Position numbers and translations under genes: made by a program | The notes under the pieces: generated by a model | What the model was told of the DNA's origin: nothing | Databases searched by the model: none | What the model saw: only the letters and a program-made list of their open reading frames with translations | DNA from: Cryptomeria japonica | Taxonomy: Eukaryota; Streptophyta; Pinopsida; Cupressales; Cupressaceae | Reading direction: 5' to 3' | Assembly (NCBI RefSeq): GCF_030272615.1 | Contig: NC_081409.1 | Span: 477,664,073 to 477,728,072 of the forward strand | DNA: 64,000 nt | In this document: positions 23,394-35,657 of the stretch, piece after piece | How positions within the stretch are numbered: the first letter of the stretch is position 1 | Layout: each line of letters opens with the position of its first letter

Positions 23394-26300
23394 ATGTCTG
23401 AAGAACCTTGGAGGAAGAAAAAAGATCCAAAAACAATGCATGTAGTAGGACAGTTGGCTAATATTATGTTAGGAAAAGTTGTTGTCCCTAAATATTCTAA
23501 CCTAGTTAGCCCTATTGTCAAGGTAGTTATTAATGGAACTCAAATCAAAAATGCTTTGATAGACTTAGGAGCAACAATAAATGTGATTACTAAGGATGTC
23601 ATGCAACAACTCAGCATTACTAGTCTCAGATCAACTCCAATGGTCCTGCAGCTTGCTGATAGCTCTACTGTTCGGCCTGAAGGAATGGTTGAAGATATTG
23701 TTGTCATGTTAGATTCTTGGGAATATCCTATTGATTTCATAATCCTCTCTCCCAAGGAAACATTAGGTGGATGTCCAATTATTTTGGGAAGACCTTGGCT
23801 GGCAACAGTTGATGCATATATAGGTTGCAGATCTGGAGATATGACAATTTCAGATGATATTACTACCAAAACACTTGCACTCTATTCTCCAACACAACCA
23901 CAACTTGATCAAGAATGAGTAGTATGGCCATACATAGGAGAAGAATCAGAGAAAATTAATTATGTTCAACAACTAATGATGTTATCAAGGGACCTAGTCA
24001 TAGCACTTCAAGAGGATGATTCAGTACTCTCTAACATCATAAGAAATCATTATGGAGCAGCTAAACAGTCATTGGGTATACCAGTAAGTCCTCTGCATAC
24101 CCTTCTTCCATCTGTAGGTTTTTTAAATTCTCCTATAGCCATAGATATGTTTGTCACATTGCTACCACAGGAGATTCAAACCTCTTGTCTATCTGAAATA
24201 TCTAATGCAGAATCAGTAATTCAAATAGAAGTTGTTGCAAGGAGAAATCTGAATATAAATAGTCAATTAGCAGCAGATCAAAGATTGTTATTAACAAAAT
24301 TACTCAAAGCCCAACAACAAGCTTTTGCATGGGATTATCAGGACATGAAAGGATTAAATCCTACATTGTGTACTCATAGAATTTATATCAAAGAAGATTC
24401 TAAGCCAATTAGATAGCCTCAATGAAGGATTAATCCTTCTTTAAGGGAAATAGTTAAAGAGGAACTACAAAATTTGCTTCATGTGGGATTCATCTACACT
24501 ATTTTAGACAGTCAATGGGTTTCTCCTCTGGTTATAGTTTCAAAGAAAGGAGGAAAATGGAGAGTTTGTGTGGACTATAGGGAGCTCAATGCTGCTACCA
24601 AAAAGGATCACTTCCCACTTCCATTTATAGATGAAGTGTTAGACTCTCTAGTAGGTAAGCATTTTTTTTCATTTTTAGATGGGTTAAGTGGTTATAATCA
24701 AATTAGAATAGCTTCAGAAGATCAAGAAAATACTACCTTTACCTGCCCTTGGGGCACATATGCCTATTCAGTCCTTCCTTTTGGTTTATGTAATGCTCCT
24801 ACAACCTTTCAAAGGGTTGTCCTCGGTATATTTTCAGATATCCCATGATTGTATGGAAATCTACATGGATGACTTTACTACTTATGGAGCTACATTTAAG
24901 GAGGCATTACAAAATCTGACCAAAGTATTGTAGTGGTGTGAAGACCACGATTTATCCTTAAATAGTGAAAAATGTTTTATGATGATGCAAGAAGGTATAG
25001 TGTTGGGGCATCAAATCTCTCAATCAGGTATTCAAGTGGATCCAGCTAAAATAGAAGTAATACTTGATCTTCCTACCTCTGTTAAACAAAAGGATGTGAG
25101 AAGTTTTCTAGGCCATGCAAGGTAGGTACTATAGGAGATTTGTCAAGGATTTTAGTCAAAAAGCAGGGCCATTATATTCTTTATTGACAAAGGAAGTTGA
25201 GTTTGAATGGACAGTTGCATGTGAAAAATCATTTTCTCAACTAAAAGAAGCCTTAATCCAAGCCCATGTGCTTAAAGGACCTGATTAGTCAATTCTTTTT
25301 CACATTCATACAGATGCATCTGATTTTGCAATAGGAGCAGTTCTAGGGCAGAAGCAAGGAGTTTTGGAAAATGCAATTTATTACATCAGTAAAAATTTGC
25401 AAGGACCATAAATCAATTACACTGTTACTAAAAAGGAGATGTTAGTTGTTATCTATGCCCTTAATAAGTTCAGACACTATATAACTGGATATCAAATCTT
25501 TGTACATACTGATCATGCAGCCATCAAGTACCTCATGAACAAAATCTCCATTACAAGTAGATTGGCAAGATGGTTATTGTTAATGCAAGAATTTGATATT
25601 ACTATCATTGATAAACCAGGAAAAGCAAATGTAGTGGCAGATTTTTTGTCAAGGATTCACACACCGAACAATAAGGAGGTCATTAATGATTCCTTTCCAG
25701 ATGAGCATTTGTTTTCCATCATTTTACATAGTCTATGGTATGCTAACATAGCCAACTACCTAGCAGCTAACAAGACACCCCCACATTTCTCACCCAAAGA
25801 GAAAAGACTGCTAGTAGAAAAGAGTTTCAACTTTTCATGGATAGAAGATTGCTTATTTTATACAGGGTCAGATCAAGTTATGAGGCGTTGTCTAAGGGAA
25901 GATGAGATATATGATATAATTCATGCCTATCATGATGAACCTTGTGGAGGTCATTTTGCAGCCAAAAGAACAGCTCTCGAGATATTAACTATAGGGTACT
26001 ATTGGCCAACCTTGCACAAGGATGCAGTTAAATACACCAGGAAATGTGAAAGATTTCAAAGAATGGGCGGACCAGCTCAGTCTGATGAAATGCCTCTACA
26101 CCCTCAGGTGGTTGTTACACCATTTGAAAAATGGGGCCTAGACTTTGTTGGGCCAATTGATCCACCATAAAATGGTTGCTCCTATATTCTTGTTTGTACT
26201 GACTATGTTAGTAAATGGGTAGAGGTCAAAGCCTTCAAGCATGCTAGAGACAATAAGGTGGTAGAATTCTTATATGAAGAAATCTTCACTCAGTATGGAG

Positions 26301-27079
26301 TTCCTAGAGAAATAGTGACCAATCAAGGGGCATAGTTCACTTCCACTTTGATCATAGCCTTAGTTAATGAATACAATGTCAGGCATAGGAAATCCACTCC
26401 TTATCATCCACAGGCTAATGGCCAGGCAGAGATTACTAACAGGGAGCTTGAATCAATATTGACCAAAACTGTAGCACTCAATAGAAAAGATTGGTCTAGC
26501 AGATTATTTGAAGTTGTATGGGATTATAGAACCACCTGGAAAACTAAAATAGGGTTTACACCATTTGAAATGGTATATGGGAAAAAAGGAATGATGCCTA
26601 TAGAGTTTGAACATAAAACTTTGAGAACAGTTATTTCCTTAAATATGACTCTGTCTGGAGCTCAAGAAGAAAGGCTCTTGCAACTTAACATTTTAGATAA
26701 GATAAGGAAGTCTGCCCTGTAGCATACTGAATCCGCTCAATACTAGTCCAAAAAGTGGCATGATTGCTATATCAAGGACAAATCATTCCAGCAAGGAGAT
26801 TGGGCTCTACTTTATGATTCTAGGTATAAAGATAATTTGGGAAAATTATAGACACGATGGTTAGGACCTTATGAAATAATTGAAACATTTTTTAATGGTG
26901 TTGTCAAATTATCTACAATAGATCCTGTTAAGTTTAAATTGTTAGTCAATGGTCATCAGTTGCACCTATACCATAAACCTCTGAGCAAAGATGACTTCCT
27001 GCAGCAATTTTCCACTACCAAGCATGTCGAGATTCTTGCAGCCACTACTGATGGCTTTCTCATCACCACTCCATCTTAA
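23394..27079 (+). pseudogene. Gypsy protease-RT-RNase H-integrase of element G (broken)
   Basis: The protease has ALIDLGATINVI (~23560) and ILGRPWLATVDAYI; DLGA is the Athila/Tat style. RT has WVSPLVIVSKKGGKWRVCVDY (~24520), LPFGLCNAPTTFQRVV and YMDD (~24865) after a frameshift at about 24845. RNase H has HIHTDASDFAIGAVLGQ (~25310) and VTKKEMLVVIYALNKFRHYI. The integrase has a His/Cys finger whose last Cys is Phe (CERF, ~26045). Its core reads WGLDFVGPID, VTNQGA (catalytic Asp now Asn, ~26320) and PYHPQANGQAEITNRELES. The C-terminal part is WLGPYEIIETFFNGVVKL, ending at TAA 27077-27079. At least eight in-frame stops are visible. Thirty-two bases after the stop, element L begins. Confidence 0.9.
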
Positions 27080-27106
27080 TATATTTGTCGCATGATCATA
27101 ATAAAT

Positions 27107-27111
27107 AATTC
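27107..27111. repeat. Target site duplication of element L (left copy)
   Basis: AATTC here is repeated at 37154-37158 on the other side of L. Confidence 0.92.
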
Positions 27112-28597
27112 TATAGATAGGAATTTGGAATTCATCAAAGCAAATCAAAATTAAACTAGCTCAATCATGAAAACTAAATTGCAATGATAACAATCCTAAA
27201 ACATATAATAGAGACATGAAAACAAGACATTCAAATCAAATGCAAACCATCACAAATGCGAATATCTCCTCCATAATTCTCCATTGTCCTTCTTTCTCCT
27301 TCAAATTGCTTTGTTTGTGGATCTCACCTACAAATGCCAAGGCATAGTATGAAAGCAAGATTGTTAAGATAGAATGGCAGCGTAAGGATACTAGAAGCGT
27401 GATTGATTGATCGGATCCCTTGATTGAAGAAATTCATCCAATTTATAGACAAATTGGAGAGATGAAAATATTAGCATGAAGAGATTTGAAAGGAAATTTC
27501 AAATCAAGAATGACAAATATGACAAATTATGACAAAATTGACACTTTCTATGCAAAATTGATTGATTAACAAATTATGACAAAATTGACAAGGTTGCTAT
27601 GCAAAATTGATTGATTGACAAATTATGACAAGATTGCTATGTCATTCCCATGAAATTAGGAGAAATATTAGAAAAATAGGAGAAAATAGAAAATTAGATG
27701 AATTGGAAATTAGGAAATTAGAAATTGATGAAAATTAGAAAATTAGGAATTAGGAGAAATTAGTAAATTGGAAAATTAGGTAAATTAATTAATAATTTTT
27801 CATTCATTAATTAATTCACAAAAAGAGGGAGGAATTAATTAGCCAATTAAATAAATATTTAATTGTGACAAGAAGACTTAGGATAAATAAATAAATTATT
27901 TAACCTAGAGGGAAAATGACAAACAAGATTAAATGAATAAATCATAAAACCCTAGAAGATGAATTAGAAATGCAAGGACGACAATTAGGTCTTGACAAAA
28001 GATAATTAATGTCGATTTGATCATGATTTTGATTGACAAAGGACCAATGCTGATAAACAATTGAGATTGGTTGAGAAATTGACCAAGATTGATAAAGAGA
28101 CCAAATTGATAGATGCCAATTGATGAGGAACAATGACTAATTGATCCAAATTGACATGATTGAAAAGGACAACGATCGATGACAAATCGATTGCAAAATT
28201 GACGAGATTGACAAGAGGACAAGGATCGATGACGAATCGATTGCAAAATGACAATATTTGACAAGAGGACAAAAACCCTAATTCTATCATTGATTAGGAT
28301 TGACGATGTCTAAAATGAAATTGAATTGATGATGTCAAAATATGCCAAATGAGTACGCACATTGATGCGACAGGATAAGATCGACCAAAATCATGACTGA
28401 AGATTATTATCGACAAGACCAAATTCGAAAGCGAGACAAATGAAGAATGCAGAAGAAGGACTTGATGCTCACAAATGATAAAGACCAAGTACACAACATA
28501 GAATAAATGTTAATGCAACGCAAAAACCTTAAAATAAGGCAATGCACAAATGTTAAAGTATGACTCTGCAAGCGTTGACCATTTTTAGATGTCTACA
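27112..28597 (-). repeat. 3' LTR of element L
   Basis: 1486 bp. On the plus strand it starts TATAGATAGG (TG has decayed to TA; the partner has TG) and ends GATGTCTACA. It contains a purine-rich A/G stretch (about 27640-27790, words like AAATTAGGA repeating). It also has a direct repeat of about 58 bp near 28150-28270 containing GATCGATGACRAATCGATTG. Confidence 0.92.
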
Positions 28598-28612
28598 TTT
28601 TGCCCCTCTTTG
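28598..28612 (-). promoter_or_regulatory. Polypurine tract of element L
   Basis: The minus strand reads CAAAGAGGGGCAAAA directly before the LTR start TGTAGACATC. It sets the element's orientation. Confidence 0.8.
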
Positions 28613-30846
28613 AGACAATGCGATTCTAAGCATTGTTTCAAAGAACAATAATGAAAATTCCCCAGACAATAATGATGACATATGCATGCCCCCTCAAGGA
28701 ATTCATCGGAAACATCCAGAAAAGAGGCCAATTGATCGATAAGAATGATAGAAAATGATAGGATCAAACGGACTGTCAAGACTAACGGAAGAAATGTTAG
28801 TAAGCAGAAATTAGACAGAGGATAGTTAGAGATGAAGGAAAACTTGCTTTCACCAATGCACATAAGTAGGTGAGAACCTTTATTTAATGTAGCAAAGTGG
28901 ATGCAGAGCATCATGGCATTGAAGGCCAGAGCTGAAATGCAACCTCTATTGCAAAAGACAGACACATCGCACACAAGGAATGAGTGAAGCATCCTAGGGT
29001 GCATACATCAAGGGTCGAGGTATGTGTGGTGTTCACAATGCGAATGTACTTATCACAGATACCTAATGATATAGTTGCCCCAGTTTGTGACAAACATTCC
29101 ACAAATAGAAAACACAACAAAAACAAGGAAAGGGACCATGAACCATCCCGGTCACTCTAAATCACTCAGTGACATCATCGAGCAACATAGGAACATGATC
29201 GAAGCCAAAGATAAATCAGTAAAAAGATAAGACTCACAAATTCGACCAAGTCAAACAAACAATCTGATTGTCATTGTCAAAAAAGGAAAATAGGAATGAT
29301 CATGTTGTCTGGTTTCAGGGAACGCGGTACCCTGTCTAAGACAGGACACAGTCTGGTTTCGAGTATACCACACCCTGTATAAGACCCATGATAGTAGTGA
29401 CAAGAACAAATGATATTGATGTTGATTGACTGATATGAAAATTTTAATCAGTTTGAATGTCTGGTTTGATTGAAAAGTTCATCTGTGAATGCATGATTTG
29501 CAGTAAAGTGCAATGTGTGATTGAGAGTCATTGGATGTATGCTCAGCGATTTGTCTATGCACAAAGGGGATATTTTTTTGTTTTGTTTTTTCAGGACTTT
29601 ATTTGACTTTTTAGGGAGTTTTTTCAGGACAATATTTGATTTTTAGGGATTTTTTCAGGACTTTATTTGATTTTTAGGGATTTTTTCAGGACTTTATTTG
29701 ATTTTTAGGGATTTTTTCAGGACATTATATGATTTTTTGGGGATTATTTCAGGACATTTTATGATTTTTGGGGATTTTTACAGGACATTATTTGATTTTT
29801 TTGGATTATTTCAGGACATTTTTTGAATGTTTTTGAATTATTTCAAGACATTTTATTTGATTTTTTTAGTATTTTGCCCCCAGTGTCTAGCAAGGTAATG
29901 AATATGACAGGTGAATAAATAGGCTTTCTGAACTGTTGGTGGATAGAGGGAAGACAAAGGCCTTTTATCATGTAGACAATAGGGATGCAATTTTCAAGGG
30001 CTATTGCGTGATGGGACAAGAGACTAGATATGACAATGTAAAGCAGTGACATGGCATGAGGGACATGTCAAGAGGTTTTTGAAAAATATGTTTTGCATTT
30101 CACGTCCTTATGTCAGATCAAGATCAAGGGACAGAAAGAGTGTATGGATAGTGATAAGATATGGATAGGATAAGCAAGACCATGAATGGATAAGGGACAT
30201 GGACTGAAGGTCGGGATTGGCTAAGGGATAGTGGCAGAAAGTTGCAATAAGACAGGGAATATGGATGAAAAGTTATAATAAGCAAATGGATAAAGACCAA
30301 AAGCTATGATAGACTAAAAGCTACAAACAAGATGCATGATGCTCATGACGATCCTCGCCCTTATCAAGATCAAAGGTGGAAAGGGAAACTAGACATGAGG
30401 GACAATAGGATATGAAGGGTAATGACAGGGGTTCGATAGAATAATGGAACGATGAAGGACAAAAGGATATGATAGGATAAAACCCGTCCCCAAGTACGGT
30501 ATGCAAGAAGTTCATAGATTACGCATGACACCTGTTTGCTAGGTTTTCATCATGGTACTTGCCCAAGGCACCTGTTTGCCAGGTTTTCACCAGTGGACGA
30601 ATTATTTGTGCTTTACTTTTTTTTTCTTTTTCTTTTTTTTTTTCTCACTTTTTTGATTTTTTTTTTGTATTTTGACTTTTTCAATAGAAGATGGACACAT
30701 GATAGGGGATGGAAGAAGGACTCAAGCATCTTTTTTTTTTTTCGATAGTAGCCTTGAAAAAAAAATGGACCATGACCTTTAAAAGTATGCTCAAAGACGT
30801 TGGTAGGATAAGGACATGGAAAAAGATATGAAATTAAGGCAAGGAT
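28613..30846 (-). other. Non-coding 3' internal region of element L, with tandem repeats
   Basis: No supported frame is present. The plus strand is rich in GACAAG/GGATAAG-type words. It contains the 31-33 bp tandem array (29581-29868), a pair of GTCTGGTTTC...ACCCTGT segments (about 29309-29377), paired short hairpins (30527-30598) and T-rich runs at 30610-30680 and 30730-30742. Confidence 0.6.
29581..29868. repeat. Tandem repeat, 31-33 bp unit, nine copies
   Basis: The word TCAGGAC or a close variant starts at 29591, 29624, 29655, 29686, 29717, 29749, 29780, 29811 and 29843. Each is followed by A/TTTATTTGATTTTTAGGGATT. Period and sequence drift gradually rightward. Confidence 0.92.
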
Positions 30847-33646
30847 TCATGCAAAGGATTGGATCAAAGGGATCAAAGGATGGAAAATATGCATTGGATA
30901 ATAGATAGGGTATTGGAAGAATTGGGCTTTAGTGGATGGAAATGAAGGCAAGATCAACATTGGCACACACCTTGAGGGGTGATGGACTGATGGAGGAAAA
31001 ATGTATTTTGGATATTGAGATTTGGATGGAGGAATAGCTTGGGATTTTGGGACATAAGGGCCCAAAATGGATGAAGAAGGTGATGGAGGAACAAATTTGA
31101 GAGGTTTGGATGGAGGAATAGCAACTTTGGATGCCAAGTTGGATGTTTCTTTAGGCTTTTGTGCTTCAAGGAGCTACTTAGGGATCCACATGGTTTTTGA
31201 TTTTTCATGCTTTTGTGGTTCCTTGGAGTGCATTTCTTGCACAAGGAATTTAGGAACCCATATATATTTTGACTTTGCTTTATTTTGCTCAGTGGGCCTT
31301 TGTGGCCTTTTGGATATTTCTTTTTCTTTATAGATCATATTGTTCTTTGTTTTGACATGTCGATTATATTGGACATGTTGATCCTTGAATACATGTAGAT
31401 TGCTAGACTTAGGACTTTTATACTTGGCATTCAAATTTCTTGGAGGGGGAAAGGAATGCATGGATGGATATGAATGAAATGGACTTCTTTTGGTTTGATG
31501 AAATTTACTCAAGGATGTGTGCCTTTGCTGACCTTGCATAGATGATGAAGGGATATAAGGACCTAAGATGGATGGAAAGTATGATGGGGAAGGTGTATGT
31601 TTTGATTTTGATGGAGGGATACCAACGTCTTGAGAGTGAGTTGTGTAGACATGACCCTTAAGATCTTCTTTCATATTGAGGAGTTCTTTCTTTTGAAGGT
31701 CTACCCCTTGGCCTTTATGAATATCTTGACTTGTAGGATACTCTTTTCTTTGGGAAGAAGACACGAGTCCATTATGAGGTGGATATGATATGAGAGAAAT
31801 AATGAGATCTTGAAGTGGATCGGATTGCACCAAAGTGGAAGAACCCATTATGCATGTCGAGGGTTCATGAACATCTTGCACTGACACGTTAGAATCATGA
31901 GGGGGGTTAGGATCATGAGGGGGACTAGGATTGTGTAGTGGACATGGTTCAATGATAGGCTCTTCAAGAGATGGAATGGGAGAAATAATGGGATCATCAA
32001 AAGAAATGAGATCTTGGAGTGTATATGGAGCATTAAGACAAGAAGATGGAGGAACAAAAGGATCTTGTGGAGGATTTACAGGAATAATTTGATCTTGACA
32101 AGGAGGAAGATCATTGGAATCCTCTTTAAAGGTGCTTTGCTCTTGACTTTTAATGGGATCATCGGAAAGGATGGAAGGGATATCTTGAATGTCAATGGGA
32201 TTTGAAAGGACATTGTTTTCTTGGATAGAATTGATAGGAATAAGTGAATCATCATGAGTGTCTGGGAACATGGGGTCCTGGTCAACAATTGGATGGGATG
32301 ATAAGGTTTCAATATCTTGATATTCATCTATTTCAAGACATGTTTCTTCATGCTCTAAATTATCCTCTTGACATGGGGTTGGACTTTGGATATGCATGGG
32401 GGATTCTGACAAGGGATCAATGTTTTGGCATGAAGGAAATGCACTTTGAACATTTGTGATGGATTTTGGCAAGGAATCAATGCTTGAACATGAGGAAGAG
32501 GGACTTCAAATGGGGTCCTCTAAAACAGGTAATGGCAATAAAGTGCATGGTGGCATTGGGTCTTGTATTTCTGAAACATGACAAGGATGTGCATCATGAA
32601 TTGGATTATCTTGGCAATCAATTATGGATAGCCCTTGGATAATTTCATCCTTGGGTGTATTGTTTGATGAGGACAATATGGAAGGTTCTTGTTAAACTTC
32701 TAAAGGTGTAGGGATAGATTCCATTGGAGAGTCAATTTGTTTGTGGGGGGATGAGGCATTGCTAGACATAATTGTATTATCTTGATCTTCCTCAAAGAAC
32801 TCACTTGGTAGTTTCCTTAAGATCATTGCAATAAAGGCACCTTTATTTTGAGGTTTTGACATAGTTGTATCTGGAATTTGAACTTGTTTGGAAAGAATGT
32901 GGTCTTGGTTTGATGACATGTTTTGATATTGGACTTGGTTCAATTGTTCCGACATGTTTGAAACTTGGCTTGGTGTGGGCTGCAACCTTTGTTTTTGAAT
33001 GTTTGGTTGTGGTTGTTGACATTGATATGTTGATTGAACTTGTTGATATTCCACCACTGGTTGAACTATTTGTGGACATTGTATAGTTGGTTGGACATAT
33101 TGTTGAAATTGGACCATTGGTTGTGTTGGACCACTGGTTGTGTTGGACCATTGGTTGTGTCTGTTGGAAATGTTGGAACTGTTGAACAATTGGTTGTGAT
33201 GGTTGAAAATCTGATTGATAGTAAACACCTTCTTGTTCTTGTTGTGGAGGCACATAATGTTGTTGTCTCTTTTCTTGAAATTGTTTCATCATCTCTATTT
33301 GTGAGAGGAGAGCTGGTATGTCTGATCATTCAATAAGAGATCTTACATCAATTGGCTCAATCTTTGGATTTCGACCTAGAAATTTTTGAAACATTTTGGA
33401 CATTTGTGATCTATTCTTCTCAAAGTTTTTCGCTCTTTGTTCCAAAATCTCCTTTTCTTGAGCTAGTTTCTCCTCTAGTTTTTGTATTTGGACATTTACA
33501 TCATCATGATAAGTTTGACCAATATTGCCTTGTTGTTGGGTTGGATATAATTATGATTGCCTTGAATTAAAATTCGATTGCATTGTCGGTTGATACATCA
33601 AACTTTGTTGCATCATTGGTGCTTGGAACCTTGTTTCAATAGACAT
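30847..33646 (-). pseudogene. Pro/Ser/Gln-rich ~930-codon frame of element L, function unknown
   Basis: From ATG 33646 the frame reads MSIETRFQAPMMQQSLMYQP, then a short coiled coil (VQIQKLEEKLAQEKEILEQR, ~33490). After one frameshift near 33140 a Gln-rich stretch follows (PTIQCPQIVQPVVEYQQVQ). One frame then continues to 30847 through stops at about 32692, 32515 and 31174; two more stops lie before the frameshift. The central part (32472-31174) is acidic and rich in Pro, Ser, Asp and His. It includes PPHDPNPPHD-type repeats, and GPY(I/V)P words recur twice. No enzyme or zinc-knuckle motif is seen. A weakly coding Gag substitute or RNA-binding protein is possible, but I do not assign a function. 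Confidence 0.6.
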
Positions 33647-35657
33647 GTCACTATGCAATGTTTTTGGGATTTTTGATTTTAAAAGGATGACGTATGATAT
33701 GCAACTAAATGCAACCTAAACAGATGAAAATGTAATCTATGGCAAGAATGCAACCTATATTTTTGTTGTTTTTCAAGATTTGGACAAACTTTTTGGAATG
33801 CAAACCTAAAGACTCAACCTTGGGAAGTTGAAATGAAGCCAAGACCTTAAAGGACAAAGGACCAAATAAAAATAGGAAAAATTGACAATGTCTCACCTAT
33901 ATGCTTGGATACTAAGCTAGGTTTGACAAAAATGATATTGATGAAAGGACAAATTTTAGACAAGGTCAAGACTCCCTAACAACAACTTAGGGTATCATCC
34001 AAAGTTTTGATTTTTCAAGTTTGACAAACCAAATTTTTGAGACTAAATGCAAGAAGGTAATGATTATGACAATGACTTAGGATATGACATGAAAATGATC
34101 TAAGGATATGATATGACAAGATGAAGCCAAGACAAGATGACAATACAATGATAAGGACATGCGAAGACCAATGACTTGGACTATGCAAAATGCAACCTAG
34201 GCAAGACCTAATTTTAGCATGACAAGGATAATGCATGAATGTCACCTAAATGGAAATCTAGCTTGGATATGATAATTAAATGCAAACTTAGGGAAAATAA
34301 TTTTGAACCTAAGTGCAAAATGAGGACGCGTGCAATGAAAAGGACTAAAATGAAGGGAGATGACAATATGCCCTAGGACCTAAGTTGGACTATGCAAAAC
34401 CTAGCCTAAAGTGACATGAATTTTGAAACAAAGATATTCAATGTTTTGACAAGCCATATTCAAATGTTGGATGAATACTTGGACAAATTTGGACTTTTGC
34501 TTGGATTTTGTTTTGAATTGAAGGTTGTTGATTTTGAAAACCCAAGTTGATTATGAGCACTTTTGAAAGTTTGTTTTTAATTTAACCTTTGACAATCACG
34601 GAAGACAAAATGTTTGTTTGACTTTTGACTCAAAACAATTCAAGCACATTTACAAAAAATCCTATGGATGGCAAGGACAATATCTATTGAATCTTCTAAC
34701 CATAAAATACAACACTTAGCCGGATAGCTAGACGCTTGGTAGCACTGGCTCCCCCTTACAGTGCACTCACTTCTCAGGCATACCAAGCTTCGAGTTCAAG
34801 GGGCATCACTTCCCAAGAACTTTCTATCTCTAACTAAGTAGTACATGAGAGGTGTCTTCGGCATGCGTGTATCACAACGCCTAAGCCAATAGATAGAAGG
34901 ATTTTGGCCTTTAAAAACTGGAGATTCTAGTAAGGGCATCCGTTCGGGTGGGTATTGGTCCGGCGAATAAATCATCGAAATACCATTCCAGCACCCGTTG
35001 TCTACAACTTTTGTTGCATCCACAGTTATTTAGAGTGGTTTGGAAGAGCTTGGTTTTAGCCCGTCACCACTTAGGGTCGTTCCCTCTCACCAATGCTTGT
35101 GCAAAGTGCCAGGCAAATCGGGAGGCAGGCCCAATTCTAAAGGTTAAAACATGCAATCAAACTAAAAATAAACAAAGCATGCATGGTGTTCATTAACCTT
35201 TAGGAAACTAAATGTGCAACTACTTTAAAAATTTGCAAGCAAAATGTTGTTTTAATGTGAGTCTTTGACCGCATCCTGCATAAGATTTGTTAGTAGTTGT
35301 ATTCATAGTCTTTGTCACGTGTAATGCCAAGGTGCTGCACAGAGAATCAGTTCCAAAGAAAACCAAAATATAAGAACAGAATGCAAAACAAAGTAATTTG
35401 CAAGTAAAAATACTAATTTTTACCTCTGTTTCTGGCCTTACATAGGCGCAGAATGTCTCAACACAGGCACAGAATGCCTTGACACAGGCGCAAAATTCCT
35501 TGACATAGGACATAGGTGCAGATCCCTCCTACATAGGTGCAGAAGTGCCCAGAAAGCCCTGAGTTGCCCTGTTTCTTGGGTTTTCACCTGCAAATCAGCT
35601 CAAAAGCACTCAAAAACACAATTAAGGGGTTAGCTTCATGTCAGGTTCACCAATTAA
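33647..35657 (-). other. 5' leader of element L, with primer site and short repeats
   Basis: Next to the 5' LTR the minus strand reads TGGTGAACCTGAC (35652-35640), a primer-site candidate five bases from the LTR; I cannot name the tRNA. At about 35441-35550 a ~27 bp unit (core ACAGGCGCAGAATGCCTTGAC, varied) repeats about five times. Its translation gives FCACV-type peptides but is probably not coding. The stretch 34690-35140 is distinctly more GC-rich than its surroundings. The rest, 33647-34690, is A-rich DNA with no frame. Confidence 0.55.

Noticed and set aside
27929-28494. Minus-strand frames in the LTRs of L (also 36485-37044)
   Set aside because: Present only because the LTR is a periodic low-complexity repeat; no motif, and the composition follows the repeat unit.
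29581-29868. Regular repeats considered as a CRISPR array
   Set aside because: No distinct spacers; units are contiguous and degenerate, in a plant transposon.
30954-33336. Other frames overlapping the long frame of L (both strands)
   Set aside because: Frame-shifted or antisense readings of the same low-complexity DNA.
34740-35130. tRNA or organellar gene in the GC-richer leader of L
   Set aside because: No cloverleaf arms or recognisable organelle gene found by reading.
35640-35652. Primer site of L as a named tRNA complement
   Set aside because: TGGTGAACCTGAC is suitably placed, but I could not match it with confidence to a tRNA, so no tRNA is named.
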